Source of the DNA: Bacillota bacterium
Lineage (GTDB): Bacteria > Bacillota > UBA4882 > UBA8346
Reading direction: 5' to 3'
DNA length: 64,000 nucleotides
NCBI GenBank assembly: GCA_023426245.1
Contig: JAFABB010000040.1
Coordinates: 124,001-188,000 of the forward strand
The position numbers and the translations under genes were made by a program. Positions 1 to 9,035 of this stretch are shown in pieces. The notes under the pieces were generated by a model that was not told where the DNA came from, ran no database searches, and worked only from the letters and a program-made list of their open reading frames with translations. The first letter of the stretch is position 1. Every line of letters begins with the position of its first letter.

Positions 1-197
1 TGGCAATCGGATTTGAAAGAGTTTCCGGTGGTTTAGCCCGAATGAAGCATTATATCAAATATTTCGAATGGGCCTCCGGAATTTTATTGATTATTATGGG
101 CTTGTTACTCATTACCGGAAGTTTATCCATCATCAGTGCCTGGTTTAATCGAATTACAGGCGGGTGGAGTCCTGAAGACCTTTTTAAAAAGCGATAG
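1..197 (+). CDS. CcdA/DsbD-type membrane protein, C-terminal end (5' truncated)
   Basis: Only the last 64 codons are in the window, reading from base 3 to a TAG at 195-197. The translation has a positively charged loop (ARMKHYIKYFEWASG) followed by a hydrophobic helix rich in Leu, Ile and Gly (GILLIIMGLLLITGSL) and a short polar tail. That order is typical of the C-terminus of CcdA-type cytochrome c biogenesis proteins, inner-membrane proteins that pass electrons from thioredoxin to extracytoplasmic thiols. The catalytic cysteines would lie upstream of the window, so the assignment rests on the last helix only. The next gene is convergent and starts 4 bp away. Confidence 0.6.
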   Translation, partial: AIGFERVSGGLARMKHYIKYFEWASGILLIIMGLLLITGSLSIISAWFNRITGGWSPEDLFKKR

Positions 198-201
198 AGA
201 T

Positions 202-2124
202 TTAATATACCAGGCCTAAAGGCAACTGTTTTTGATCGATGACCTTGACAAGAACTTCATTGAGCTCATTTACTTTATAGGGTTTAATAGCCACTCCGCT
301 AAAGCCGTATTTCTGATAATCCGACATTACCTGATCATTAGCGTATCCGCTGGTGATGATCGCTTTGATATCGGGATCCATTTGGCGGAGCACCGCCATG
401 GTTTCTATACCGCCTAATCCTCCCGGAATGGTCAAATCCATAATCACAGCGTCAAAAGCTTCCCCATTTTCTTTTGCTTCCTTGTAGAGCTTGATTGCCT
501 CCTGACCATTTCTGGCCAAACTTACCTGATAGCCAAAATAAGTCAGCATTTCTCCGCTTACATTCCGGATACTCTCCTCATCATCCATCAACAATATTTT
601 TAATCCATCACTAACCACAATCTCGCTTTTGACCTTTTTGACTTCCACCGGCCTTATGGATGCAGGAAGAAAAATATAGAAAGTCGTACCGATTCCCGGG
701 GTGGACTCAACTTCCAAGTATCCATTATGTTTTTTAATAATCGAATAACCGGTTGAAAGACCCAGCCCGTTTCCTGTTTTTTTGGTGGTGAAAAATGGGT
801 CGAATATTTTGTCAATGATTCCTTCCGGTATGCCAATCCCATGATCTTTCAGGGTTAACTTGACATACTTACCGGGAATATGCTGGTCTGTTCCATCCAA
901 AGTAACATTCTCCCCATAAATCTGGAGCACTCCACCGATCGGCATAGCCTGTTTAGCGTTAATCGTAATATTGTTGATGACCTGAGTTATTTGCCCCTCA
1001 TCGATATCCACGATCCACAGATCTTGAGGAAGGTAAAACTCAGCCTTTACTTTAGAACCGCTTAGGATAAAATGGACTGTATCCTGTATTAAATCAATAA
1101 TGGATGTTGATTTCCGTACCGGATTTCCACCTTTAGCAAAAGTAAGCAACTGTTTGGTGAGCTCACTCGCCTTGCGCGTAATGCCGGCCGTGGTTTCCAA
1201 ATTTTTGGAAATGTCTTCATGCCTCTTCAATTTCGTGGCTGCCAATTGCAAATTAGCTAAAATCCCTGCTAAAACATTGTTAAAATCATGGGCTACACCA
1301 CCCGCCAGTATGGCCAAAGATTCCAGTTTTGCCGTTTTCAGCATTTCCTGACCAATCTTTTGCTTTTCTGTGATATCTTCAATGACAAATACTGTTCCGA
1401 TAGTTTGGCCCCCGGCGTTTTGAATGGAAGAACGGTTTATCACAACAGTTACTTCCCTTAGATCGCGGGTCACCAATACCAGTTGGTTTGATGTGGGATA
1501 ATCCGCCATGACATCTACAGGTTCGCTTGTGAGATCATTCAAAAAGTAAAAAATCTTCGATATTGGTTTTCCAATGGCTTCATGAGGGGAATAACCGGTT
1601 ATCATACTGGCAGCCTTATTAAAAACGACGATTTGGTTTTCCGGATCGGTTGTTACAACCCCTTCATCCAGGGAATTAAAGGTTACTTTTAATAACTCGC
1701 GGTCAAAGGACAATAATTTTTCAGCTTCGCATTTCCGCTCGGTAATATCCACGGTAGTTTCATTTAAAAATACCGCGTAAATTCCTTCTTCTAGATTCCA
1801 TACTCTTAAACCAAACTGCCGCTGTTGTTTGAGATCATCATATTCCTTTGCGGGATGATTTCCAGTCTTAACAAGCTCTTCAAGTCGTTTCAGCCATAAT
1901 AAATCAAAATAATGAATTTCCCTCCAGGTTTTGCCTTGTAACTCCGGAGAACTTAGGCCGATAATTCTCTCAAACGCCGGATTGACTTCAAGATGAAAAT
2001 AATCATAAAGTTTGCCGGACTCATCCCATATCGCCTTCAATAGGATGATTCCTTCATTCATGGATTGAAAAAGTCTTTTATGAATATCCAAAGTCCCGTC
2101 AAACACCTCAATTATGGAATCCAA
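202..2124 (-). CDS. Hybrid sensor histidine kinase (PAS-PAS-HisKA-HATPase-REC)
   Basis: A 640-residue soluble hybrid kinase. Two PAS-like regions come first (about 15-130 and 142-255, each ending in a DITE(R/K) motif). The H-box GGVAHDFNNVLAG carries the phospho-acceptor His279, of the HDFNN class. The ATPase domain shows the N-box around 383-391 (INNITINAKQA), the G1 box DHGIGIPEG near 427 and the G2 box GNGLGLSTGY near 451. A C-terminal receiver runs from about 508, with an acidic DDE cluster at 514-516, phospho-acceptor Asp563 and Lys614. There are no membrane segments, so it probably senses an intracellular signal. The attached receiver implies internal phosphotransfer or negative control. 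No partner regulator is adjacent, so output and ligand are unknown. Confidence 0.93.
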   Translation of the reverse strand: MDSIIEVFDGTLDIHKRLFQSMNEGIILLKAIWDESGKLYDYFHLEVNPAFERIIGLSSPELQGKTWREIHYFDLLWLKRLEELVKTGNHPAKEYDDLKQQRQFGLRVWNLEEGIYAVFLNETTVDITERKCEAEKLLSFDRELLKVTFNSLDEGVVTTDPENQIVVFNKAASMITGYSPHEAIGKPISKIFYFLNDLTSEPVDVMADYPTSNQLVLVTRDLREVTVVINRSSIQNAGGQTIGTVFVIEDITEKQKIGQEMLKTAKLESLAILAGGVAHDFNNVLAGILANLQLAATKLKRHEDISKNLETTAGITRKASELTKQLLTFAKGGNPVRKSTSIIDLIQDTVHFILSGSKVKAEFYLPQDLWIVDIDEGQITQVINNITINAKQAMPIGGVLQIYGENVTLDGTDQHIPGKYVKLTLKDHGIGIPEGIIDKIFDPFFTTKKTGNGLGLSTGYSIIKKHNGYLEVESTPGIGTTFYIFLPASIRPVEVKKVKSEIVVSDGLKILLMDDEESIRNVSGEMLTYFGYQVSLARNGQEAIKLYKEAKENGEAFDAVIMDLTIPGGLGGIETMAVLRQMDPDIKAIITSGYANDQVMSDYQKYGFSGVAIKPYKVNELNEVLVKVIDQKQLPLGLVY

Positions 2125-2316
2125 AACTCTTCAGCTCCGTCCTTTAGGTTTGATAATCCCAAAATTCATATTTGCGAAATTGAAATACATAAAAGAATTT
2201 ACAAAGTAGGCCCAATTGGTATGAATATCCCAAAATTATAGTTCTCGCATTTCCAGAATAATCCTTCCGGACATCAGAATCTATTCGTCACGTTTTATTA
2301 AATTTTTCAATGAAAA

Positions 2317-2347
2317 AAAGGACGACAAACTTGAATTGCCGCCCTTT
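2317..2347 (-). terminator. Intrinsic terminator downstream of tdk
   Basis: Arms at 2317-2328 and 2336-2347 pair over 12 bp with two G-U wobbles. On the minus strand the hairpin is followed by a run of T. It lies about 50 bp after the tdk stop codon. Confidence 0.75.
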
Positions 2348-2392
2348 TGCAGGAAGAGTAGATGAGGCCTTTGCCCATGATAACATTTGGTT

Positions 2393-2974
2393 TTATTCCG
2401 GACCGGTTTTTCCCTCATACCAGTGTTTGCGGCAAAGGGAAATATAACTTTCATTCCCACCAATCTGGATTTGTTCGCCTTCATATACCGGTTTGCCGTT
2501 TTTTAACCGGGTATTCATAATAGCCTTTTTGCCGCACCAACAAATCGTCTTCAATTCTTCAATACTATCGGCAAAGGCGAGTAATGCTTCACTTCCGGGA
2601 AAAAGATTCCCTTTAAAATCACTTCGTAAGCCGTAAGCAATAACCGGAATATTTAAATCATCGACAACTCGGCATAACTGGAACACATGTTCCCTGGTTA
2701 GAAAATTTGCCTCATCAATAATCAAACAATGAACGGGATGGTTGCTGATTACGCCTTTGACATATTGATAAAGGTCGGTGTTCCCTTCTACCAGCACCGC
2801 TTCACTTTCCAACCCGATACGGGACTTAATGTTGTCCGTGCTATCCCGGTTATCGATACTTGGCTTCATTAATAAAACATTTTGGCCACGTTCTTCATAA
2901 TTGTATTTTACTTGCAGCAGTTGGGTTGTCTTTCCGGCATTCATCGCGGAGTATCTGAAATAAAGTTTGGCCAT
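2393..2974 (-). CDS. tdk: Thymidine kinase
   Basis: At 193 residues this is the usual length for a type II thymidine kinase, which phosphorylates thymidine to dTMP in the pyrimidine salvage pathway. The P-loop is near the N-terminus (SAMNAGKTTQL, residues 9-19). The Walker B-like LIIDEANFL is near residue 85. The lasso-type zinc site is formed by CWCGKKA and the C-terminal CRKH pair. A GGAA-type ribosome site precedes the ATG. It is transcribed alone on the minus strand with its own terminator. Confidence 0.96.
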   Translation of the reverse strand: MAKLYFRYSAMNAGKTTQLLQVKYNYEERGQNVLLMKPSIDNRDSTDNIKSRIGLESEAVLVEGNTDLYQYVKGVISNHPVHCLIIDEANFLTREHVFQLCRVVDDLNIPVIAYGLRSDFKGNLFPGSEALLAFADSIEELKTICWCGKKAIMNTRLKNGKPVYEGEQIQIGGNESYISLCRKHWYEGKTGPE

Positions 2975-3164
2975 AAGGAATCCCCTAAATATTTTTTTCT
3001 AAAATATTCTACCATACGCAGAGGGGGAAAGTAAAACAGAGCCAATGCTCCTCTTCATTCAATCCCTCCCTTTTAAAATCACTTAAAAAATGCTATTTCA
3101 AGAATAATAAAACGAGATCAGGAGAACAATAACAAAAAATTTAAAATGATTTTGGAGTTCTTCC

Positions 3165-3407
3165 ATGTGGTGTAAAATCAAAGACATCGACACAAGTTAT
3201 AAGAAATTTCTTACGCCAAAACAATTAAACGCTCTGGGATTATCTTCAGCCCCGGCTCAACAAGGCAAGAAATCAAAGAATACTCAACAGAATGAATTCA
3301 CCAAAGAAATATCCGACGACGAAACGATTATTTTGGTCATTCCTCCCTACGAGGATTTACAATTTGAATTACCAGATTGTTGTCACAGTCCACATAAACT
3401 TCCTTAA
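3165..3407 (+). CDS. Small hypothetical protein (doubtful)
   Basis: An 80-codon frame preceded by a fair ribosome site (GGAG, 7 nt before ATG). The product is Lys-rich in the middle with a conserved-looking tail (DDETIILVIPPYEDL). Its last 70 bases overlap the 3' end of the convergent membrane-protein gene at 3337-3948, which is unusual for two real genes. No family recognised. Confidence 0.3.
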   Translation: MWCKIKDIDTSYKKFLTPKQLNALGLSSAPAQQGKKSKNTQQNEFTKEISDDETIILVIPPYEDLQFELPDCCHSPHKLP

Positions 3408-3948
3408 GTTCTTCCGCCCGGTAATTGTCCTCAATTTTATCGCTGGGAATGATCAATAATTCCCTCCGGGCATTATAAGCCGAATTGAATACGGTAATGA
3501 TTCCCTTCGCCATTATTCGGCCTTCTTTCCATATCACCACAGCCTGGTTCTGATTTTTTTGAAAAACATCCCAAAGGGGGGTTACCGAAATATCCGGTTT
3601 CTGCTGCCCATGACGAACCGCATTGACAAAATTAATGGTCAAATAGGGATGAATAAAGTTCCAAACCAGAGCCACCACGATACAGGAAATGATGGTGATC
3701 ATCAGATAATAGACAACAAAAAGGATATGATTAAAATAGGCTTGAATTTCCAGGAAGGTTTGAATGTGGAAGGTTACGGCTAAAAAGCCGTAATTCATAG
3801 CCAAAACCCAGACGCTATAAAAGATTGACGACAGGATTAAACGGATCCCGTTTTCTTCTCTCCCTCCACTGTTTAAATATTCATAAATACTCCGGCAGGC
3901 AAACCCAGGGGCAATCAAGAGTAATATCCAAATATAATCAACGCTCAT
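3337..3948 (-). CDS. DUF6338-like membrane protein
   Basis: I chose the ATG at 3948 because an AAGGAA ribosome site precedes it and the product then begins directly with a hydrophobic helix (MSVDYIWILLLIAPGFACR). That gives 203 residues with three predicted membrane helices in the first 105 residues: about 4-20, 36-60 and 75-105. A soluble C-terminal half follows, with an SH3-like beta pattern (VVIWKEGRIMAKGIITVF). The N-terminal PGF motif and the overall architecture resemble the DUF6338 family. The function of that family is unknown to me. The family assignment is by memory and tentative. Confidence 0.6.
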   Translation of the reverse strand: MSVDYIWILLLIAPGFACRSIYEYLNSGGREENGIRLILSSIFYSVWVLAMNYGFLAVTFHIQTFLEIQAYFNHILFVVYYLMITIISCIVVALVWNFIHPYLTINFVNAVRHGQQKPDISVTPLWDVFQKNQNQAVVIWKEGRIMAKGIITVFNSAYNARRELLIIPSDKIEDNYRAEELKEVYVDCDNNLVIQIVNPRREE

Positions 3949-4116
3949 TTCAACACATTCCTTTGAGTGGGTAATTGTCTCAACCCCAGCTTTCAACCGG
4001 GTTGCAATTGAGCTTGATACAAGATATTACACAAGACCCGAAAATATGATGCCGGATTATGATGATTGAAATAAAACCCAAAAGCTCTTACCGGTTCTCT
4101 ATGAGCGCCTGATTTT

Positions 4117-4524
4117 TCAGGATTTTTTTTGAGCCAAAAAAGCTCCTAATTCCCTATCGACCGTTGCAATATGACCGAGCCACCACTCCGAAAGTTTTCT
4201 TTGGGTTTGAATCACCAGGGTTGAAGAGGGTCCTTCCATTTCCAGTTCTTTTTTGATATCGTTAAAGTTCGAGGTGAAAGTCTGGTGTTGTTCTTTGTGC
4301 TGGTTGATTTCAGGATAATGATGTTCCCCCATATATTTCTCTTCCGTCCCGAAATGGCTTACAACATAATCATCTAAAAACGCCATAACCTTTTGAATTT
4401 CGTCCTTGCCCTTCCCTTCATGCATGGCTTGTAACAGGTTATTGATACGGTTAAACAATTCCTGGTGTTGTTGATCAATCTCAGCGATACCGATTGACAA
4501 TTGTTCCGTCCACTTCATATTCAT
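4117..4524 (-). CDS. Bacteriohemerythrin
   Basis: A 135-residue single-domain hemerythrin that binds O2 at a non-haem di-iron site and probably buffers, delivers or senses oxygen in the cytoplasm. All expected ligands are visible: His in DQQHQELF, the HFGTEEKYM pair (His and Glu), HKEQH (two His) and GHIATVD (His and Asp). The start is set by GGGAGGAA 6 nt upstream of ATG at 4524; the longer frame up to 4590 lacks a ribosome site. It is a tandem paralogue of the gene at 4728-5141, separated by a short repeat-bearing spacer. Confidence 0.93.
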   Translation of the reverse strand: MNMKWTEQLSIGIAEIDQQHQELFNRINNLLQAMHEGKGKDEIQKVMAFLDDYVVSHFGTEEKYMGEHHYPEINQHKEQHQTFTSNFNDIKKELEMEGPSSTLVIQTQRKLSEWWLGHIATVDRELGAFLAQKKS

Positions 4525-4635
4525 GTTGTATTCCTCCCAATGTAATGATTTTCTTTGGCGAGCTGCCTTATGTTTTCTTCCATCAACCATTCTTTTAAAC
4601 CATGGGCAAGAGCAATCATCCGGAATAACTTTTAT

Positions 4636-4731
4636 TTAAGGAAACACTGATTAATTAACCTTGCAGCGTTTTTCTTGATTAAATTTCATGCTTTGAAGCA
4701 TTCATTCACCATTAAATCAGGGATTCCTTAA
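4636..4731. repeat. Short imperfect inverted-repeat element (MITE-like)
   Basis: The left arm at 4636-4655 (AAGGAAACACTGATTAAT) and right arm at 4711-4731 (ATTAAATCAGGGATTCCTTA) are imperfect inverted repeats bounding a core of about 55 bp. The right end supplies the TAA stop codon of the upstream hemerythrin gene (4728-4730). The size and terminal inverted repeats look like a miniature inverted-repeat element. No target duplication was established. Confidence 0.4.
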
Positions 4732-5141
4732 TTTACCAAGGGCCGATCTTTTAAGTAAGCGCCCAATAACTTATCCACGTTACGGATATGACTGTTTAAC
4801 CAACCCACCACGACCCGGTTGGTCATGATCACAATATGGGGTCCCGGTCCATCAGACTCGAATTTGGCTTTTAATTCTTCAAAGCTTTTAATAAACTCCT
4901 CGTGATACCCTTTATGCTTTAGGTAATCAGGGTAATTGTATTTCTGCATGTATCCTTCTTCTTGGCCAAAATGGGTTACTACATAATCTTCCAAAAACTT
5001 AATGGTTTCCCCGACCACTTCACGCCCCTTACTTTGGGTGCAAGCCTCTAAAAGCCGGTTAATTCGCTGATATAATTCCTTATGTTGATCATCGATGATT
5101 TCGACTCCTACCGCCAAATCCTCTGTCCATTCAATTGCCAT
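4728..5141 (-). CDS. Bacteriohemerythrin
   Basis: A 137-residue paralogue of the neighbouring hemerythrin with the same ligand set: His in DDQHKELY, HFGQEEGYM, HKGYH and SHIRNVD. The AAGGAGG ribosome site sits 9 nt before ATG at 5141. A GTG at 5150 directly abuts the ribosome site and is a worse start. Two hemerythrins side by side suggest an anaerobe or microaerophile handling oxygen exposure. The terminal codon lies inside the right arm of the small inverted-repeat element. Confidence 0.93.
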   Translation of the reverse strand: MAIEWTEDLAVGVEIIDDQHKELYQRINRLLEACTQSKGREVVGETIKFLEDYVVTHFGQEEGYMQKYNYPDYLKHKGYHEEFIKSFEELKAKFESDGPGPHIVIMTNRVVVGWLNSHIRNVDKLLGAYLKDRPLVN

Positions 5142-5308
5142 CCCGAACACCCTCCTTATTTTGATTATAAAAAATTAAATGATATTAACTATTTACTATA
5201 TAAATATTTAATATCTTTTTTATTTCTCTGTCAAGTACCCCTTGAAAATATTTTTGTTTAATATGAGAACCTCTAATCAGCAAACCCATCCCCATGATTA
5301 ACCTAAGA

Positions 5309-5950
5309 CTACCGGCTAATTTTGCCTGCGTGAATACGAAGTAGGTTTAGACCCAGTCCGATAAATAATACCCCCGTTAACTTGTTGAAGGCTGTGGAAA
5401 TCTTAGGGTTATTTCGTAATTTGTTTGTGGCTGAGGCTGAAAATACCGCAATCAACAGACACCAAATCGTCCCGGTCGTTAAAAAAGTGAGACCCAATAT
5501 TACAAAGGGCAACGGACCATATGGAGATCCTCCGTCGATAAACTGGGGCAAAAAAGCGATGAAAAAAAGGGCTACTTTGGGGTTAAAAAGATTGGTCAAA
5601 ATTCCTTGAAGATAGATTTTACTTAAACGCTCGCTCCCGGCTTCCCCAAGAGCAAGCTGGTTTTCTTTACTGCACAGCGAGCGTATTCCGAGATAGGTTA
5701 AATAAATCACACCGCAATATTTGACGATATGAAAAGCGATTATTGATTGATTAAGGATGATCGATAATCCGAACGCCGCCAGTAGCGTATGACCCAAGCC
5801 GCCGGTGGAAATGCCCAACACGGAGACGATTCCGGCTTTCTTGCCCTGGAACACACTGCGGCCTAAAATATACATCGTATCCGCTCCTGGGGTAATATTT
5901 AATATCACTCCGGATAAAACAAATAAACCGTAATGAACGATACCAAACAT
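5309..5950 (-). CDS. LysE/RhtB-family amino acid exporter
   Basis: A 213-residue inner-membrane protein with about six hydrophobic helices, the usual size for the LysE/RhtB superfamily. The hallmark GA(D/N)xxY region appears as ITPGADTMYILGRS at residues 19-32, followed by the Gly-rich second helix (GISTGGLGHTLLAAFGL). Members export amino acids or derivatives by proton exchange. The substrate cannot be read from sequence. A GGAG-type site lies upstream of the ATG, and a strong terminator lies immediately before it, so it probably relies on a promoter in the short 5950-5990 spacer or on read-through. Confidence 0.88.
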   Translation of the reverse strand: MFGIVHYGLFVLSGVILNITPGADTMYILGRSVFQGKKAGIVSVLGISTGGLGHTLLAAFGLSIILNQSIIAFHIVKYCGVIYLTYLGIRSLCSKENQLALGEAGSERLSKIYLQGILTNLFNPKVALFFIAFLPQFIDGGSPYGPLPFVILGLTFLTTGTIWCLLIAVFSASATNKLRNNPKISTAFNKLTGVLFIGLGLNLLRIHAGKISR

Positions 5951-5991
5951 GCTTTTCCTGCTCCTATCATTGCATAACCTGAATCAAATAG

Positions 5992-6031
5992 AAAGGGGAC
6001 TATCTTATTTTACTAAGATACAGTCCCCTTT
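5992..6031 (-). terminator. Strong intrinsic terminator after the beta-barrel-like gene
   Basis: A near-perfect stem of about 16 bp (AAAGGGGACT...AGTCCCCTTT arms) with a small loop and a T-rich tail on the minus strand, 35 bp downstream of the gene at 6066. Confidence 0.8.
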
Positions 6032-6065
6032 GTCTATACCCCTGGTATCCTTCGAGCCAATACTT

Positions 6066-6776
6066 TTAAAAATCCAATTCGATGCCCATCGTTAAACCCC
6101 TTAGTTTGCTGGTGGAAGAATTCTTATAATGGTTAGAATTACCATACTCGTCCGAATAATAAACATCTTCTTCGTCATTTATTTTGTAGCCCCGATATCC
6201 GGCAGTTAAACCAAAGTTGGGTGTCAATAAAAGAGACCCTTTCATATTGTATGCATAAACATATCCCGCCAGCGGAACTTCCAAACAACCTTGAAGCCGG
6301 ACTCTATCGCCCAGAGATAAATTTAAATTTCCACCCAATGTTAAACTGGAGAAAAAACAATCCGTATCAACATAACCATCTCCACTATCGTAGGACCTTA
6401 CACCATCCACCATTAAAAAGCCGCTAAAAATATCCAAGGTACAGACATCGTTCCTGACAACCCGGCATCCAAACTTAAAATCATTAATATCCAAATCCTG
6501 ATCAACGTTTGAATATTTTACCTCACCACCCAAACTATTTTCGGCGCAAAAATAAAACCTTCTGGCCACCAATTCAAAACCAAAAAAGTTACTGGCCAAA
6601 TCGTAAGATCCGCTAGATTCGACAAAGGTTCCGGAAGAAAAGTATTTTTGATGAAAATCATATTCCGCCCCGGACCATTGTTCCGTATAAACCTTAATAT
6701 CCACAGCATATGTATTAATCCTGATTCCCAAAACCATCCCCAAAACGAACACTAATACCATGACTATTTTTCTCAC
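6066..6776 (-). CDS. Outer-membrane beta-barrel-like protein
   Basis: A 236-residue secreted protein. The signal peptide is clear (MRKIVMVLVFVLGMVLG, cleavage probably near ..NTYA). The remainder is rich in alternating aromatic/hydrophobic and polar residues (YDLASNFFGFELVARRFYF, LSLGDRVRLQGCLEVPLAGY) and ends in GIELDF. A C-terminal Phe closing an amphipathic strand is the classic barrel signature. The start is a GTG with AAGGAG 7 nt upstream. It is unlike the three MKKLL-type porins further right. No enzymatic motifs are visible; a small 8-10 strand barrel is my inference. Confidence 0.7.
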   Translation of the reverse strand: MRKIVMVLVFVLGMVLGIRINTYAVDIKVYTEQWSGAEYDFHQKYFSSGTFVESSGSYDLASNFFGFELVARRFYFCAENSLGGEVKYSNVDQDLDINDFKFGCRVVRNDVCTLDIFSGFLMVDGVRSYDSGDGYVDTDCFFSSLTLGGNLNLSLGDRVRLQGCLEVPLAGYVYAYNMKGSLLLTPNFGLTAGYRGYKINDEEDVYYSDEYGNSNHYKNSSTSKLRGLTMGIELDF

Positions 6777-7317
6777 TGGCGTTCTCCTTCATTGCGTCAT
6801 AATATCTTAATAATAATCTCGTTTCTCTATTTTGTAAATATTTATCACTATTCAATCGAATCCACTCAAAAAGGAGAGGAATCTTTTGCCGTTTTTCCCG
6901 CTCTTTTCATTTTCGCCCTCTAGATTTTCAATAATAACTTTATTTGTTAATTTTGGAAGATTTTTTACAACTTATACCAAAAAAATACCAAAATATTCAA
7001 GTCTGAACATTAAAATTTATTTACATTTAATTTTTGGAGCAGGATTTATCATATAAACTAAGAATCTATAAAAACTTAAGTTTTTAAACTTTTGCTTTAA
7101 AAACTGACGTTTCCAATCCGACTATGCTTTATTCCCTCAACTAACACTAGTAGAGCGTATCGTAAATAAATAGTACTCAGAAATGGGAAAGATACGCTCT
7201 ACTTAAGTAAAACGTTCACAATCATTGAGTAGTTATTGAGAGAACGTTTTACTAGATCATTACCCAGATAAAACCGATCGGATAAAGTAAATATTTTCAC
7301 GAAAAGGGGCAACGAAA
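6777..7317. other. Intergenic stretch, mostly AT-rich
   Basis: No convincing open frame or RNA was found in 6777-7146. The right half holds the double-hairpin repeat at 7147-7255, described separately. Confidence 0.6.
7147..7255 (+). repeat. Double-hairpin repeat, copy A
   Basis: A 109-bp unit beginning CTAGTAGAGCG and ending CGTTTTACTAG. It consists of two consecutive hairpins: arms TAGAGCGTATC/GATACGCTCTA (7151-7161 and 7191-7201) and AGTAAAACGTTC/GAACGTTTTACT (7206-7217 and 7242-7253). A diverged second copy lies inverted at 18252-18358. Both are intergenic. Confidence 0.8.
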
Positions 7318-7497
7318 TTGGATCAATCAGTCGTTAAACCGGACTTTTGCGAAAGGGAGCATTTGATTTTCTTGGAAAAATTAAATGACAAAGGGGTTAA
7401 TATGTTTGTCGCCGCGCCCCACCTGGAAAGAGAATTTGGTCTATCCAGCGATCAATCCAAAGCAGTTTTAAAATATTGGATAGCCTCCAAACGATAA
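7318..7497 (+). CDS. Small conserved helical protein (59 aa)
   Basis: A TTG-started frame with an AAAAGGGG ribosome site about 7 nt upstream. The product has the pattern FLEKLNDKGVNMFVAAPHL then FGLSSDQSKAVLKYW. I have seen this arrangement in small conserved bacterial proteins in which a short helix pair resembles a helix-turn-helix (typically ..SGVTNMFGAxPYL..FGLSxxEAxxILxxWM). Function unknown. It stands alone between the repeat at 7147 and the bidirectional terminator at 7621. Confidence 0.65.
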   Translation: MDQSVVKPDFCEREHLIFLEKLNDKGVNMFVAAPHLEREFGLSSDQSKAVLKYWIASKR

Positions 7498-7620
7498 TAA
7501 AAATCCTTCTCTTACCCGGCTGGAGAAAAGCCGGTGAATGCTTCCATCCGTATGGTCCTTCATTTCTTTCGATTCTCCATGGCGAAAATTTTTCTTTCCT
7601 TAGCCCAACCGGACCAAAAT

Positions 7621-7670
7621 AAAAGCCGGTCAGACTTTGTGCGCATTCTGACCGGCTTTTATTTTTTTAT
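7621..7670. terminator. Bidirectional intrinsic terminator
   Basis: A perfect 14-bp stem (AAAAGCCGGTCAGA and its complement) with a 12-nt loop and A/T tracts on both sides. It separates the convergent genes at 7318 and 7674. Confidence 0.92.
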
Positions 7671-7673
7671 CGA

Positions 7674-8459
7674 TTAGGGTTGTTTACCGATGTAGGCTAA
7701 GATACCGCCGTCAACGTAAAGAATATGTCCGTTGACGAAGTTGGAGGCGTCGGAAGCCAAAAAGATCGTCGGAGCTACCAGATCATCGGTAGTTCCCCAA
7801 CGGCCGGCCGGCGTTTTACTGATGATGAAGTTATTGAAGGGATGTCCCTCTACCCGTAATGGCGCAGTTTGCGGAGTTTCAATATAACCGGGCCCGATGC
7901 CGTTGCACTGGATGTTATGTCCGCCATACTCGGAACAGATGTTGCGGGTCAACATTTTCAAACCGCCTTTGGCCGCAGCATATGCCGATACGGTTTCCCG
8001 GCCCAATTCGCTCATCATGGAACAAATATTGATGATTTTACCATGGCCCTTCTTGATCATGCCCGGAATGACGGCCTTGGAAACAATAAACGGTGCATTC
8101 AAATCCACATCGATCACTTGGCGGAACTCGGCGGCGGTCATTTCAATCATCGGAATCCGTTTGATAATACCGGCATTGTTCACCAGGATATCAATGACCC
8201 CGACTTCTTTTTCGATTTGGTTGACCATGGCCACGACTTGTTCTTCATTGGTTACGTCGCAGACATAACCCTTGGCGTTGATTCCGGCTTCTTTATAAGC
8301 CGCCAGGCCTTTGTCGACCAGCTCCTGCTTGATATCATTAAAAACTACCGTAGCGCCAACCGCAGCAAACCCCTTGGCAATGGCAAAGCCAATGCCGTAG
8401 GAAGCGCCGGTGACCAAGGCCACCTTGCCCTGTAATGAAAAGTTCTTTAAGTAATCCAT
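7674..8459 (-). CDS. SDR oxidoreductase, gluconate 5-dehydrogenase-like
   Basis: A 261-residue classical short-chain dehydrogenase. The dinucleotide-binding motif is TGASYGIG (residues 18-25), NNAG is near 93, the catalytic Ser is in NICSMMSELG, and the YxxxK motif reads YAAAK. The lysine-following segment and the C-terminus (FVNGHILYVDGGILAYIGKQP) closely resemble gluconate 5-dehydrogenase / KduD-like enzymes, which interconvert keto and hydroxy groups of sugar acids. The AGGAGGAATTGGGAA ribosome site is excellent. No sugar-acid pathway gene adjoins it, so the exact substrate is not certain. Confidence 0.88.
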   Translation of the reverse strand: MDYLKNFSLQGKVALVTGASYGIGFAIAKGFAAVGATVVFNDIKQELVDKGLAAYKEAGINAKGYVCDVTNEEQVVAMVNQIEKEVGVIDILVNNAGIIKRIPMIEMTAAEFRQVIDVDLNAPFIVSKAVIPGMIKKGHGKIINICSMMSELGRETVSAYAAAKGGLKMLTRNICSEYGGHNIQCNGIGPGYIETPQTAPLRVEGHPFNNFIISKTPAGRWGTTDDLVAPTIFLASDASNFVNGHILYVDGGILAYIGKQP

Positions 8460-8815
8460 TTCCCAATTCCTCCTTTATTAAAATCCGGTATGGCCGTGCG
8501 CGCGTGCATGATATTCCTATGGTTTTAAGATCCGATCCGGTACGCTTACCATGGTATCCAAATTCGATACTGAAATTATAACACAACAAATGAACATATT
8601 CAAACCCAAACAAACCACAAACGAACCGAATTGTCCTTTTAGAATCCGGATTTAATAAAAACACGATTGGAAAATACCAATCACTGGCGGATTAGCGGCA
8701 TAAAAATATCATCGACGATTTCGGTTAAAGTCTCCTCGCTACCGGCTCATCCCAGGTTTACCGGTTGACTCACCTTGTCGGGCGGCCTTTCTATTAGAAT
8801 CAAGGCGCGCGGCAG

Positions 8816-8985
8816 TTATTGGATTTGCATCTTCCGCCGTTTCTTTAGCGCCTCTTCATAGAGGGGGTTGGGAAAACCCTTATTTCTATTGGCAATCAAG
8901 CTGTTAGCCGATACATAAGATTTTTCCCCGGGGTTTCTTTGGCACGAATCATAAAATCATATTGATCTTCGCTTTCAGTAATGTT
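8816..8985 (-). pseudogene. Possible gene remnant with one frameshift
   Basis: On the minus strand a frame reading EDQYDFMIRAKETPGK is interrupted at an A-run near 8917-8921. It continues in the next frame as SYVSANSLIANRNKGFPNP and ends KKRRKMQIQ before a TAA at 8816. The two halves look like one coherent C-terminal piece split by a single-base change. No intact start exists and I do not recognise the family. Confidence 0.3.
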
Positions 8986-9035
8986 TTATGGGAAATAAAA
9001 AAGAGCGGCCGGTCAGACCCCTCTCTGGCTTGGTT

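Noticed and set aside
7869..8435. A 188-codon plus-strand frame opposite the SDR gene
   Set aside because: It is the mirror of the SDR gene, with His/Asp-rich composition typical of an antisense shadow.
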